Source: Chryseobacterium populi (GTDB taxonomy: Bacteria; Bacteroidota; Bacteroidia; Flavobacteriales; Weeksellaceae). From it: DNA of 64,000 bases. This document shows positions 18,029 through 26,934 of the stretch, in pieces. The notes under the pieces are model-generated. The model made no database searches. It was not told where the DNA came from and worked only from the letters and a program-made list of their open reading frames with translations. The stretch covers positions 1 through 64,000 of the forward strand of contig NZ_AKJY01000045.1 of assembly GCF_000282115.1 (NCBI RefSeq). The letters are read 5' to 3'. The position numbers and the translations under genes were made by a program. Within the stretch, counting starts at the first letter, position 1; each line of letters starts with the position of its first letter.

Positions 18029-19086
18029 GTGCAGTCTACATCAACAGTGCATCCTGCATTTCTGCTCAGGACACTCTAAATGAAAATTTATTCCAGCATT
18101 TAAAACCTCAAAACTGGGGTTCGATTATAAAAGCTATTGATCCCAATTACAAGGAATTCATTCCCCCTGCCATGATCAGGAGAATGTCTAAAACTGTAAA
18201 AATGAGCTCTGTAGCTTCCCAACATGCTTTAAAAGAAGCCGGAATTGAAAAGCCGGATGCCATTATTGTTGGCACCGGAATGGGCTGTTCCCAGGATTCT
18301 GAAAAATTTCTAAAAAATGTGATTGATAATCATGAAGAGTTTCTTACTCCTACTTATTTTATTCAATCCACTCACAATACTGTAGCAGGACAGATTGCTT
18401 TAGGCCTTCAATGCCACGCTTACAATTTCACTTATGTAAATACCTCATCCTCACTGGAATTTTCTATGCTGGATGCAAAGCTTCAGATCACCGATGGAGA
18501 GTCTGAGAATATCCTGGTAGGCTCTACTGACGAACAGACCGAAAGAACAATGGAGCTTTATCAGCTGAATAACACCATTAAAAAATCTGAAGATCTTCCG
18601 TTTGATTTTTTAAATTCAAAAACAAAGGGTGTTATCTGGGGAGAAGGCTCAAGCTTTTTCGTCTTAGGAAAAAATAAAACAGAAAACTCTTATGCCCAAT
18701 TGAATGACATCCAGATCAGTAACAGACTGGAAACTGATGGAGTTCAGGGATTTATTGTGGATTTTCTGAGTAAGAACAATCTGACAGCACACGATATTGA
18801 CGCAGTGATTCTGGGTTTCAGCGGAGATTCGGATTCTGATGAATATTATATAAAAGCGATGAACGTATTTCCTGATTCAGCTTTATTGTATTATAAACAT
18901 CTGAGCGGTGAGTTTAATACAGCGAGCGGATTTTCAATATTTATGGCTTGTCATATCCTCAAGAATCAACAGATTCCTGAAGTCATGATGATTAATTCAA
19001 CAAAGAAAGAAAGCATTAAAAATGTGCTTATTTATAATCACCTGTTGGGAAATGATCACAGCTTGGTGCTGTTGGGGAAAGTTTAA
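18025..19086 (+). CDS. Ketosynthase-like chain-length factor (no active-site Cys)
   Basis: A 353-residue thiolase-fold protein with FabF-like landmarks (EAGIEKPDAIIVGTGMGC; HNTVAGQIALGLQC) but with NTSSSLEF where active enzymes have TACSS, so S141 replaces the Cys. The HGTAT and GH motifs are also missing: DAVILGFSGDSDSD and YKHLSGEFNTASG stand in these places. This is the pattern of a chain-length factor (ApeC-like). It probably forms a heterodimer with the ketosynthase whose gene it overlaps by four bases. Confidence 0.8.
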   Translation: MSAVYINSASCISAQDTLNENLFQHLKPQNWGSIIKAIDPNYKEFIPPAMIRRMSKTVKMSSVASQHALKEAGIEKPDAIIVGTGMGCSQDSEKFLKNVIDNHEEFLTPTYFIQSTHNTVAGQIALGLQCHAYNFTYVNTSSSLEFSMLDAKLQITDGESENILVGSTDEQTERTMELYQLNNTIKKSEDLPFDFLNSKTKGVIWGEGSSFFVLGKNKTENSYAQLNDIQISNRLETDGVQGFIVDFLSKNNLTAHDIDAVILGFSGDSDSDEYYIKAMNVFPDSALLYYKHLSGEFNTASGFSIFMACHILKNQQIPEVMMINSTKKESIKNVLIYNHLLGNDHSLVLLGKV

Positions 19087-19211
19087 TAGCTGAAAGGTGA
19101 AATCGCTTAAAAAATTAATGACTAGATTTTTAAAACATTAAGAATCAGTTAGAAGTTAAGATTAGATTCCACGCTATACTTCGTTTTAGAGTCAAATTCA
19201 AATCATAAAAG

Positions 19212-19964
19212 ATGAAACATTATCCATTCATTTTCTTCTACCTTTTCTGTAACGTATTTATTTATGCGTTTCAGGGGAGTTTCTGGGTTTATGTGTTTTG
19301 TTTCCTGGCTTTTTCAGCGGTTATGGTCTGGGGTTCTTTTGATATTGAACTGGGATATTTTGTCAACAGCATTACCCATAAAAGAACGGAGATTAAAGAA
19401 ATCGCCCTTACTTTTGATGACGGCCCGACTGAGTTTACACCAAAGTTTTTAGATCTGCTGCAGGAATATGAGATTAAAGCAACATTTTTCTGCATCGGCA
19501 AACAGATTGAAAAATACCCTGAAACTTTTGAAAGGATCATCAGAGAAGGCCATACTGTTGGAAACCATACCTTTTCCCATTCAAACCAGACAGGATTTCT
19601 ATCCACACACAAAATGGTTGCAGAAATTGAAAAATGTGATGAAATCATTTCGGGGGTCGGTCATATTAAAACTGATTTGTACAGACCACCTTTTGGTGTT
19701 ACCAACCCTAATATTGCAAAAGCAATAAGAAAGACAGATAAAAAAAGTATCGGCTGGAATATCCGGTCGCTGGACACCATAATCGATGATGAAAAGAAGA
19801 TCTACAAAAGAGTGACCGGAAAAATAAAACCAGGAGGCATCATTCTGCTGCATGACACTTCAGAAAAGACCTACCATGTTTTGGTAGATTTATTGCTATT
19901 TTTGAAGGATAAAAAGTACTCGACTTTTACCATCGATTCAATTATAAATTTAAAGAAAAAATGA
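19212..19964 (+). CDS. Polysaccharide deacetylase family protein
   Basis: A 250-residue protein: two hydrophobic N-terminal helices (residues 1-43), then a NodB domain with TFDDGPTEFTP (D69, D70), metal ligands H119 and H123 in GNHTFSHSN, RPPFG (158-162) and ILLHD near the end. This family removes N- or O-acetyl groups from glycans in the envelope. Its presence in the pigment operon suggests processing of a head group or sugar, but that is not shown. It overlaps the LolA-like gene by four bases. The 125-base gap before it (19087-19211) holds no clear signal. Confidence 0.85.
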   Translation: MKHYPFIFFYLFCNVFIYAFQGSFWVYVFCFLAFSAVMVWGSFDIELGYFVNSITHKRTEIKEIALTFDDGPTEFTPKFLDLLQEYEIKATFFCIGKQIEKYPETFERIIREGHTVGNHTFSHSNQTGFLSTHKMVAEIEKCDEIISGVGHIKTDLYRPPFGVTNPNIAKAIRKTDKKSIGWNIRSLDTIIDDEKKIYKRVTGKIKPGGIILLHDTSEKTYHVLVDLLLFLKDKKYSTFTIDSIINLKKK

Positions 19965-20587
19965 TTAAACATATAGCTCTCGGAGCATTTTTACTGGTTA
20001 CAGGTTTCTTTTCTGCCCAGAACACGGCAATGAACGGAGCTGAAGCAAAAGCCTTTGTAACGAAAATTTCTTCCGATACCAAAGAGATCAAAACCCTGCA
20101 AAGTGATTTCACCCAAACCAAAAAACTGGATTTTCTGGATAAAAGTATCGTTACATACGGGAAAATGTCTTTAAAATCTCCGAATACGCTAAGCTGGAGG
20201 TATACTAAACCTTATCAGTACAGCATTGTTTTTAAAGAGAATAAGATTTTCATTAACGACCAGGGAAAAAAATCTTCTGTAGATGCCAAAAGCAAAACAT
20301 TTGAAAAGATCAATAAACTGATTGTAGGAAGCTCAAACGGGAAAATGTTCAATGATCCTGAATTTACAGTAACTTATTTTAAGAATGCCGGTTATAACAT
20401 CGCTAAGTTTGTCCCGAAATCTTCTCAGTTATTAAAATATATCAAGCAGATTGAACTGAGTTTTCCTAAAGGACAGTCTACTGTTTCACAGGTAAATATG
20501 ACGGAAGCATCCGGAGACACTACCAATATTGTTTTCAAAAACACAAAGATCAATGCGCCCATTCCTGCTTCAGAGTTTTCTTTATAG
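19961..20587 (+). CDS. LolA-like periplasmic lipid carrier
   Basis: A 208-residue secreted protein: signal peptide (MIKHIALGAFLLVTGFFSAQ) and a LolA-type half-barrel, with QSDFTQTKKLDFLDKSIVTYG (about 47-67) and LSWRYTKPYQYSI (about 77-89) typical of LolA. Aryl polyene clusters carry a LolA-like gene, thought to carry the pigment or its lipid across the periplasm. It overlaps both neighbours, by four bases upstream and by 35 bases with the lipoprotein gene downstream. Confidence 0.8.
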   Translation: MIKHIALGAFLLVTGFFSAQNTAMNGAEAKAFVTKISSDTKEIKTLQSDFTQTKKLDFLDKSIVTYGKMSLKSPNTLSWRYTKPYQYSIVFKENKIFINDQGKKSSVDAKSKTFEKINKLIVGSSNGKMFNDPEFTVTYFKNAGYNIAKFVPKSSQLLKYIKQIELSFPKGQSTVSQVNMTEASGDTTNIVFKNTKINAPIPASEFSL

Positions 20588-21188
20588 TTTTTTTCTTTTA
20601 GGTTTGCTTTCCTGTAAAACTTATCAGCTTACAGAGGCAACCCCAGTTTCAGGCTCTGAGGGAACCGTTGAAAACCTGTATTTTTCTTCTAATGAAGATT
20701 ATGTTTATAAGTGCCAGATGGATATTTATAAGAATCATGTGAGCGGAATTTTGATTATCAAGAAACTGAACGATACGACGCACCGTGTCGCATTGACTTC
20801 TGATTTCGGAAATAAGCTGATTGATTTTGAGATTTCAGATACTGATTTTAAACTCCATTATGTTCTTCCCGATCTGGATAAAAAAATCGTTATCAACTTT
20901 TTAAGAAACGATTTTCAACAGCTTCTCAAGCAGAAATATCCTGTGACCGGAAGTTTTGAAAATACAAATTCTAAAATTTATCTTTCGGAGATTGGTAAAA
21001 GAAAACATTACCTGTTTTTCAATAAAGAAAACGGATTGCTTCATCAGTTGGTTTACACTAAAAACAATAAGGAAAAAATCGTTTTCAGTTTTGAAGCAAA
21101 AAAACATATCTTCGCGGATAGTGTGAATCTACAGCACAAAGATTTTAAAATCAATATAAAACTATTTCAAATAACCGAAACCGAATAA
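20553..21188 (+). CDS. Outer-envelope lipoprotein, function unknown
   Basis: A 211-residue protein beginning MRPFLLQSFLYSFFLLGLLSC, a lipoprotein signal peptide with Cys at residue 21. I chose the ATG at 20553 over a TTG at 20529 because it gives a proper signal peptide. The mature part is beta-rich and lysine-rich without a domain I can name. It is nested 35 bases into the LolA-like gene, so the two are translated together and likely work together at the envelope, possibly as a LolB-like acceptor; that is inference. Confidence 0.7.
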   Translation: MRPFLLQSFLYSFFLLGLLSCKTYQLTEATPVSGSEGTVENLYFSSNEDYVYKCQMDIYKNHVSGILIIKKLNDTTHRVALTSDFGNKLIDFEISDTDFKLHYVLPDLDKKIVINFLRNDFQQLLKQKYPVTGSFENTNSKIYLSEIGKRKHYLFFNKENGLLHQLVYTKNNKEKIVFSFEAKKHIFADSVNLQHKDFKINIKLFQITETE

Positions 21189-21195
21189 ATTATTC

Positions 21196-21801
21196 ATGAA
21201 AAAACTATCTTTTTTACTCATCTTATTAATATCAGGTCTATCTTTTGCTCAGGTAACTTTCAATCCCGGGATCAGAGGCGGTCTTAACCTTGCTAAATTT
21301 ACAGAATCCGACAGAGGCGTTTATAACTGGTTTGATGATGACTATTATCCGAATGACCCCGGATTACAGAAAGAAAAGACAGATTTTATTGCAGATTTTT
21401 ACATCGGTTTTTTCGGAAATATCAGATTTGCAAAATTTTATGCGCTTCAACCCGAATTGAATTATTCGAGACAGGGAAGTAAAATAAAGCTTGGCAATGA
21501 AACGTATGAGCCGAAGATCTCATATATGTCATTTCAGGTGGTTAACAAATTTTATTTCGATAAATTTAATATCCATGTGGGACCTTCCATTGATTTTGCC
21601 ATTGAAAACAAAGGTTTTGAGCCTTCCAATAATGTAGACTTAGGCTTTTTACTGGGTGCAGGTTATGATATTACTCCTAATTTCGGAATTGAGGCAAGGG
21701 TGAAAAAAGGAATTATAGAAGTGGCTTACAGCAATGATGAAAACAGAACCAATGTTTTGCTTCAGGCTGGAGTTTATTATACATTTAACATGAAAAAATA
21801 G
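21196..21801 (+). CDS. PorT-like outer membrane beta-barrel protein
   Basis: A 201-residue secreted protein with a cleavable signal peptide (ending SGLSFAQ). The mature part has GIRGGLNLAKF at the first strand, alternating hydrophobic strands and an aromatic C-terminus (AGVYYTFNMKK), typical of Bacteroidota 'outer membrane beta-barrel' proteins. The role in the pigment operon may be an outer-membrane pore or an anchor for pigment. It lies eight bases after the lipoprotein gene. Confidence 0.8.
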   Translation: MKKLSFLLILLISGLSFAQVTFNPGIRGGLNLAKFTESDRGVYNWFDDDYYPNDPGLQKEKTDFIADFYIGFFGNIRFAKFYALQPELNYSRQGSKIKLGNETYEPKISYMSFQVVNKFYFDKFNIHVGPSIDFAIENKGFEPSNNVDLGFLLGAGYDITPNFGIEARVKKGIIEVAYSNDENRTNVLLQAGVYYTFNMKK

Positions 21802-21805
21802 GATT

Positions 21806-22186
21806 ATGCAGACTATTCTTACGGATTTTTACACTTTACAATCACACGATAAAACGGAAAACGGAAGCTTTATTGCCCATATCACCCTGAATAAGGACCA
21901 TGATATTTTCAAAGGTCATTTTCCTGGAAATCCTGTTACTCCGGGAGTTTGTATGATGCAGATTGTAAAGGAACTTACAGAAGAGTTTACAGGCTTAAAA
22001 TTATTTCTGAAAGCAGCGTCCAATGTGAAGTTTATGGCAATTATCAATCCGTTTGAAACCCCTGATTTAATACTCCAACTGGATATTGATCAGAACGAAA
22101 ATGAAGTTAAGGTAAAAAACACCACTTTATTTGGCGAGACTATTGCATTGAAAATGTCAGTAAACTATAAAAAATTGGCATCATGA
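21806..22186 (+). CDS. ApeI-like hotdog dehydratase
   Basis: A 126-residue hotdog protein with GHFPGNPVTPGV (37-48), the FabZ/ApeI signature including H38. The acidic residue expected in the helix after PGV is Q52 here (PGVCMMQIVKE), so the chemistry may differ or use E56. It is unlike the two tandem dehydratases at 9935-10814, which keep the acid but lack GHFPG; the three may be complementary. Its stop overlaps the next start by four bases. Confidence 0.78.
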   Translation: MQTILTDFYTLQSHDKTENGSFIAHITLNKDHDIFKGHFPGNPVTPGVCMMQIVKELTEEFTGLKLFLKAASNVKFMAIINPFETPDLILQLDIDQNENEVKVKNTTLFGETIALKMSVNYKKLAS

Positions 22187-22665
22187 AACTTATCCTGTCA
22201 TTCTTAACTACTTTTATTTTTTTCTTTCAGACTGACCTGGAAGCTTTAAGAAACAGCTATGCAAAAGCAAACCAATCTAGTGAGAATACCCGGAGCTTCA
22301 TCAGTATTGCTGAAAAACAATCAGGATCTGATCCTGTGACAAACGGTTACAAAGCAGCTGCCCAGATCATGGAGGCTAAGATCACTACCGAAAAAGGCAA
22401 GCGGAAATCTTTTGTGAAAACCGGAGCCACTACTCTTGAAAACCTGGTCAAAAACAATCCCAACAATATCGAGCTGAGGCTGATAAGATTAAGTGTTCAG
22501 GAAAACATCCCAAAAATTGTAGGATACAGAGGAGGTTTAAAAGAGGATAAGGCATTTATCCTTAACAATTACAACAAGCAAAGTACTGCATTAAAAAATT
22601 ATATCAAAAAATTTGCTGTGCAGTCTAAGACCTTTACGGTAACAGATAAAGCTTCATTAAAATAA
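22183..22665 (+). CDS. Secreted small protein of unknown function
   Basis: A 160-residue protein with an N-terminal hydrophobic segment (MKLILSFLTTFIFFFQ) acting as a signal peptide or anchor, followed by a basic helical region. The stretch ELRLIRLSVQENIPKIVGYRGGLKEDKAFI (about 107-136) is the most striking and probably conserved part. I recognise no named domain. Its tight coupling with the dehydratase before it and the glycosyltransferase after it (five bases) suggests a role in the pigment system in the periplasm. Confidence 0.6.
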   Translation: MKLILSFLTTFIFFFQTDLEALRNSYAKANQSSENTRSFISIAEKQSGSDPVTNGYKAAAQIMEAKITTEKGKRKSFVKTGATTLENLVKNNPNNIELRLIRLSVQENIPKIVGYRGGLKEDKAFILNNYNKQSTALKNYIKKFAVQSKTFTVTDKASLK

Positions 22666-22669
22666 AACA

Positions 22670-23842
22670 ATGACTCTTCCTGAAGTACAGAATGCAATCA
22701 TCGAAAAGAAAATCTGCATTTTAATACCTACCTACAATAACGAAAAAACTCTGAGAAGAGTGATTGATGGTGTGCTGGATTATACCTCCGGTATTATTGT
22801 GGTTAATGACGGTTCCACAGATTCCTCTTTTCAGATTTTAGACGGTTATACAGGAATTACGGTGGTTAATTTACCTGAAAACAAAGGAAAAGGGAACGGC
22901 CTGAAAACAGGATTCAGGAAAGCAAAAGAACTGGGTTATCATTATGCCATCACAATCGATTCGGACGGTCAGCATTATCCGGATGACATCCCCGTTTTTG
23001 TAGAAACTTTACTGAAGGAAAAGGAAGATGTTTTACTGATCGGAAACCGTAATATGTCCCAGGACGGAATTCCTAAAAAAAGCAGCTTCGGAAACCGTTT
23101 TTCCAACTTCTGGTTCTGGTTTGAAACCGGGATCAAGCTGGAGGATACCCAGTCCGGATACCGTCTCTATCCTCTGCTCAGAATCCCTAAAAAATATTTT
23201 ACCCCGAAATTTGAATTTGAGATTGAGATCATTGTAAGATCGGCATGGAGACATATCCCTGTAAAAAATGTTCCGGTAAAAGTTTTATATGATCCTTCCG
23301 AGAGAGTATCTCATTTCAGGCCTTTTAAAGATTTTACAAGAATCAGCATTCTGAATACGATTTTGGTTACAATCACTTTGTTTTATATTATTCCGAGAAA
23401 TTTTGTGAATAATTTCAAAAAAAAAAACTTTAAGAGATTTTTAAAGGAAGATGTTCTGGAAAGCGACGGAAGCAACCGTACGAAAGCTTTTTCTATTGCT
23501 TTAGGGGTTTTTATAGGATTGTCACCTTTTTGGGGATTCCATACATTACTGGTCATTTCCCTTGCTGTTCTTTTCAAGCTGAATAAGGTACTGGCTTTTG
23601 TTGCTTCCAATGTGAGCTTGCCACCATTTATTCCTTTTATTATTGCTGCAGCACTGTTTTTAGGAGCTCCTTTCGTGCACGGCAACAGTGATATCCTCAG
23701 CCAGGAACTGAATTTTGAACTGATTAAAAACAACCTTCTTCAATATGTTATCGGAAGTGCTATTCTGGCCAGCACCATGTCTGTACTCTCGGGGGTAGCT
23801 GCTTTTCTTTTCCTGAGCAGATTTAATCCTGAGAACAATTAA
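22670..23842 (+). CDS. Family 2 glycosyltransferase fused to DUF2062
   Basis: A 390-residue protein. Residues of about 13-230 are a GT2 domain of the dolichol-phosphate-mannose synthase kind: CILIPTYNN, VVNDGSTDSS and DSDGQHYPDD hold the nucleotide-sugar and metal-binding acids. The C-terminal third is a DUF2062 membrane module (SIALGVFIGLSPFWGFHTLLV and three helices). GT2-DUF2062 proteins occur in aryl polyene/flexirubin clusters. It may glycosylate a lipid carrier or pigment. It is the last gene of the plus-strand operon and is followed by a terminator. Confidence 0.85.
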   Translation: MTLPEVQNAIIEKKICILIPTYNNEKTLRRVIDGVLDYTSGIIVVNDGSTDSSFQILDGYTGITVVNLPENKGKGNGLKTGFRKAKELGYHYAITIDSDGQHYPDDIPVFVETLLKEKEDVLLIGNRNMSQDGIPKKSSFGNRFSNFWFWFETGIKLEDTQSGYRLYPLLRIPKKYFTPKFEFEIEIIVRSAWRHIPVKNVPVKVLYDPSERVSHFRPFKDFTRISILNTILVTITLFYIIPRNFVNNFKKKNFKRFLKEDVLESDGSNRTKAFSIALGVFIGLSPFWGFHTLLVISLAVLFKLNKVLAFVASNVSLPPFIPFIIAAALFLGAPFVHGNSDILSQELNFELIKNNLLQYVIGSAILASTMSVLSGVAAFLFLSRFNPENN

Positions 23843-23852
23843 TCTTTATCTT

Positions 23853-23895
23853 AAAAAAATAAAAAAAATCCATGAAGCAGAGCTTCATGGATTTT
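23853..23895. terminator. Bidirectional terminator between pigment operon and M36 gene
   Basis: A perfect 14-bp inverted repeat, AAAATCCATGAAGC at 23865-23878 and its complement at 23882-23895, with a 3-base loop. A long A-run on its left gives a U-tract on the minus strand, and four T on its right serve the plus strand. It separates converging transcripts. Confidence 0.85.
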
Positions 23896-23916
23896 CATAC
23901 GTACCATCTTTATTTT

Positions 23917-26565
23917 TTATTTTGAAACAATAATTTTCTGGCTGTAATCAATATTGTTACCACTGATTTTTACCATATAGCCTCCATTCAGAAGTTTGTT
24001 GACATTAATTGTAGTTTGTTTATTAAGATTAATCCTGTCTGTAGAAACTAATTTCCCTGTAAAGTCATAAATTGAAACCGTAGTAATTCCTGAAAAATCC
24101 TGCCCTGCCGGAACCTTAATTGTAAATTCTGTTTTTACAGGGTTGGGATAAATGGATATTCCCTTGGTTTTGGAAATATCGTTTACAGCTAACAAAGTAT
24201 TGCATTCTGCAGGGACGGTAAAGTCTTCCACCTGATCGCTTAAATCGGGAGCAGGATGATCAGCTCCGGGATACTGGCCGTTCAGACCACCAGGAGCAGC
24301 ATTAACCCCCAGACCTCTTTTAGCAAAAACCTTCCAGATCATGCATTTATCTACTCCGCCTGTTTTTGCCTGGTCTGCAGCTAAAATGGCATCTCTTCCC
24401 TGTATAAAGCTAGGGTTGCACGGCTGCAGTTTAAGAGCATCAGTTACCAATTGTAGAACCCTTGCACTTCCGCTGTCCGGAGCTGCCAGCACATTGCTGT
24501 TGTAACCATATTTCTCTACGTATTTCCAGTTAAGGTCCCAGAGCATCGTGCACCATATAAATCCTATACTATGGACAGCAGGTATGGTCATAATGCCAAA
24601 AATCCCGGTATCAAAGTTCACCTTCATTCCGTTAGTTTTTCCATAGGTATAGTCATTAATTGCAAAATCAGGAGAATATTTCGCAAGTCTCATCCCTGTC
24701 CCATTAGTTGGCTGATCAGTAGCAAATGTAGCCATTCCCCTGGGAACAGAGGCATTGTCTCCAGGCCTGTTTGTCAGCATCAGGGCAAAGAAATCAGACC
24801 ATCCTTCCCCCATCTGTTCATTGGAGGCTCCGGCATTTAGACAGTTACTTCCGGTACCTGTCATACGGTTGGTGATACCGTGCCCGTATTCATGAACAAT
24901 AATACCGTTGTCCAGACTTCCGTCTTTATATATATAATTTGCTTTGTCATATTTTAGCGTTGCATTAATAACTGCACCATTGCTTATCTCACTAACAAGG
25001 AAAGCCCCTTCACTATTTTCAATTAATACAGCCGGTATTGTAATAGAGGTATCCGCTCCGCCCATTGTTCCAAAATTTGCAGATGTGGGTGTGTTGTAAA
25101 TGACAGCTCCTACAGCTCCTTTCAACTGTGCGTTCTTAACCTTAGCTGTGAAATTACATGCTCCTCTTTGTATTACGGCAATTTTCCCGGTCAGGTCTTC
25201 CAAAATAGAACTACATCCATCTGCCGGCGTTGTAAGGGCAAGATTACCAGTTTTAGGGGGATTGCCGTCTAATTCATAGCCAAATTCTGCAGACTTTCCT
25301 GCCGGGGTCCTACCTGTGTAGCCTGACGGTGAATTATAAAAAAGCATCTGCATAGTGCTCGGTTCAAACAGAAACATCTGCATTCTAGGGGCAGTTCCAT
25401 CAGAAAGTGAATAGAAATTGGCATTGTTGTACGCTCTGCCGTCCCGGGCTTCAGCCAGTACCTCATCATTTCCTGATCCGCCGTTGCTGAAATTATTTTT
25501 CTGAAAATTCCGGGCAGTCTCAGTAAACCCCAATTTATAAAATACATCATGCATTTTATTGTTAACATAGAATAAATTGGTTACAGCTGCAGAGGTATAG
25601 TTACTCACCGGCAACGTTACGTCCATTGGAAAATCAAAAGACCTCGCAACTCCCCCATCCGGAGAAAACTGCGGGGTGTTTGTGTTATTTTCGTCAGTGT
25701 AGGCAAAGACATTATTTCCTCTTGTATTGGTATAGTGAGTGGTTCCGTCAAAATGCCATCCTTCGGGGGAAGCCGCCAGGTCCCAAGGGTTAGTGAGCAA
25801 AGCTCTGTTCCCAAATGTAGGTGCTTCTACAGGAAAAGGCAAAATATTATAAGAGGCATTGTCAGGGGTAGTCAGGACAAAATTTTTGTTCTGGTTATTT
25901 TCAACGCCCATATAAGCCGGCAATACGGAAGGCCGGATATCCTGCCCTGTATGAGAATGCCCGTAAGCATCAGGGTAAAAATTGCAGGAAAGCGTAAGGT
26001 TTTCCTGATACAAAACTGAACCGTCATCTGTACTGATAATAACACTCCAGAAATTACCGGTTTCCTTTTCCTCAATATTGAAACGATATCCCAGAGTCAA
26101 TGTGTTATTTTTCGCAAAATACACTACCTCTGATTTTATAGGCCCCTCTTTCCCTTCGCTGTTTTTAGCTGTAGGTAATCCATTCAATTTTTTAACAGCT
26201 TCTACTACCAAGGCATCTTTTCCTGCATTCTGCTTTCCTTTAACACTGGAAGGGTATGTTTTAATAAATGTATCTGCAAAATTCAGAACTTTATTTTCCC
26301 TGATCAGGGCATTTGCCGAGCTTCCAAAAACAGGAATCCCGTTGATGGTCTGTTGTATTCCCACAACTTCACCTTTTAAACTTGCAGACGGATCCACATT
26401 TACTATTCTGAATGTTTTCAGGTCTGCACTTAATTTTTGAAGCGGCCCTTTCGCAGTATTCATATAGCCGCTTATGATCTCTTCATACTTCTGGGCAGAA
26501 ACCACTCCAAAATAAGGTAGGGAAGAAAGAAGAACAATTTTAACAGTAAGTTTAACTTTCATCAT
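23917..26565 (-). CDS. M36 (fungalysin) family secreted metallopeptidase with T9SS sorting domain
   Basis: An 882-residue protein: signal peptide (MMKVKLTVKIVLLSSLPYFG...), a fungalysin/thermolysin-type propeptide, then a catalytic domain with HEYGH (558-562) as the zinc site. A PA-like domain of about 90 residues (LEDLTGKIAVIQRGACNFTAKV) is inserted before the catalytic motif. The last 80 residues (ISIYPNPVKTEFTIKVP ... GGYMVKISGN) form a type A T9SS sorting domain, so it is exported and possibly surface-anchored. It has no clear link to the pigment genes around it. Confidence 0.9.
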   Translation of the reverse strand: MMKVKLTVKIVLLSSLPYFGVVSAQKYEEIISGYMNTAKGPLQKLSADLKTFRIVNVDPSASLKGEVVGIQQTINGIPVFGSSANALIRENKVLNFADTFIKTYPSSVKGKQNAGKDALVVEAVKKLNGLPTAKNSEGKEGPIKSEVVYFAKNNTLTLGYRFNIEEKETGNFWSVIISTDDGSVLYQENLTLSCNFYPDAYGHSHTGQDIRPSVLPAYMGVENNQNKNFVLTTPDNASYNILPFPVEAPTFGNRALLTNPWDLAASPEGWHFDGTTHYTNTRGNNVFAYTDENNTNTPQFSPDGGVARSFDFPMDVTLPVSNYTSAAVTNLFYVNNKMHDVFYKLGFTETARNFQKNNFSNGGSGNDEVLAEARDGRAYNNANFYSLSDGTAPRMQMFLFEPSTMQMLFYNSPSGYTGRTPAGKSAEFGYELDGNPPKTGNLALTTPADGCSSILEDLTGKIAVIQRGACNFTAKVKNAQLKGAVGAVIYNTPTSANFGTMGGADTSITIPAVLIENSEGAFLVSEISNGAVINATLKYDKANYIYKDGSLDNGIIVHEYGHGITNRMTGTGSNCLNAGASNEQMGEGWSDFFALMLTNRPGDNASVPRGMATFATDQPTNGTGMRLAKYSPDFAINDYTYGKTNGMKVNFDTGIFGIMTIPAVHSIGFIWCTMLWDLNWKYVEKYGYNSNVLAAPDSGSARVLQLVTDALKLQPCNPSFIQGRDAILAADQAKTGGVDKCMIWKVFAKRGLGVNAAPGGLNGQYPGADHPAPDLSDQVEDFTVPAECNTLLAVNDISKTKGISIYPNPVKTEFTIKVPAGQDFSGITTVSIYDFTGKLVSTDRINLNKQTTINVNKLLNGGYMVKISGNNIDYSQKIIVSK

Positions 26566-26870
26566 AATGTTTTAGTATTTAGATAATAAATATACAATTT
26601 TAGTAAAAATAAATGCAATAAATACAATAAAATAATATCAAATTAATAATTTAAACTCATTAAATCGTTATGATGTGTTTTTTTATTTTTAACCGATAAA
26701 TCAATGTATTTTTTTCATATAAATTCAAATTATTTTTTTTTATGCCGTCTTATAATTTTAAAATAATCTTCTTTCTTTTAACATTTTGCCAACCTAAAAC
26801 CGGAGCAAATAAAAATTTCAGGAATGAAATCAAATAATTATGAGATTCAGTCCTGAAAAAATTTAGCTGA

Positions 26871-26902
26871 TAAAAAAACTGCAAAGCCTTTCGACTTTGC
26901 AG
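26871..26902 (-). terminator. Terminator of the FG-GAP/ASPIC gene
   Basis: On the minus strand CTGCAAAG and CTTTGCAG pair around an 8-base loop and are followed by TTTTTTTA. It lies about 30 bases past the stop at 26935. The remaining gap to the M36 start, 26566-26870 (305 bases), is very AT-rich and should hold the M36 promoter, but I see no exact TAnnTTTG there on the minus strand. Confidence 0.75.
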
Positions 26903-26934
26903 CATTGGTTATATCAATTAATTGGTTGTCAGCT

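Noticed and set aside
25735-26019. 94-codon plus-strand frame, with several others across 25269-26440
   Set aside because: Antisense or out-of-frame shadows of the M36 metallopeptidase.
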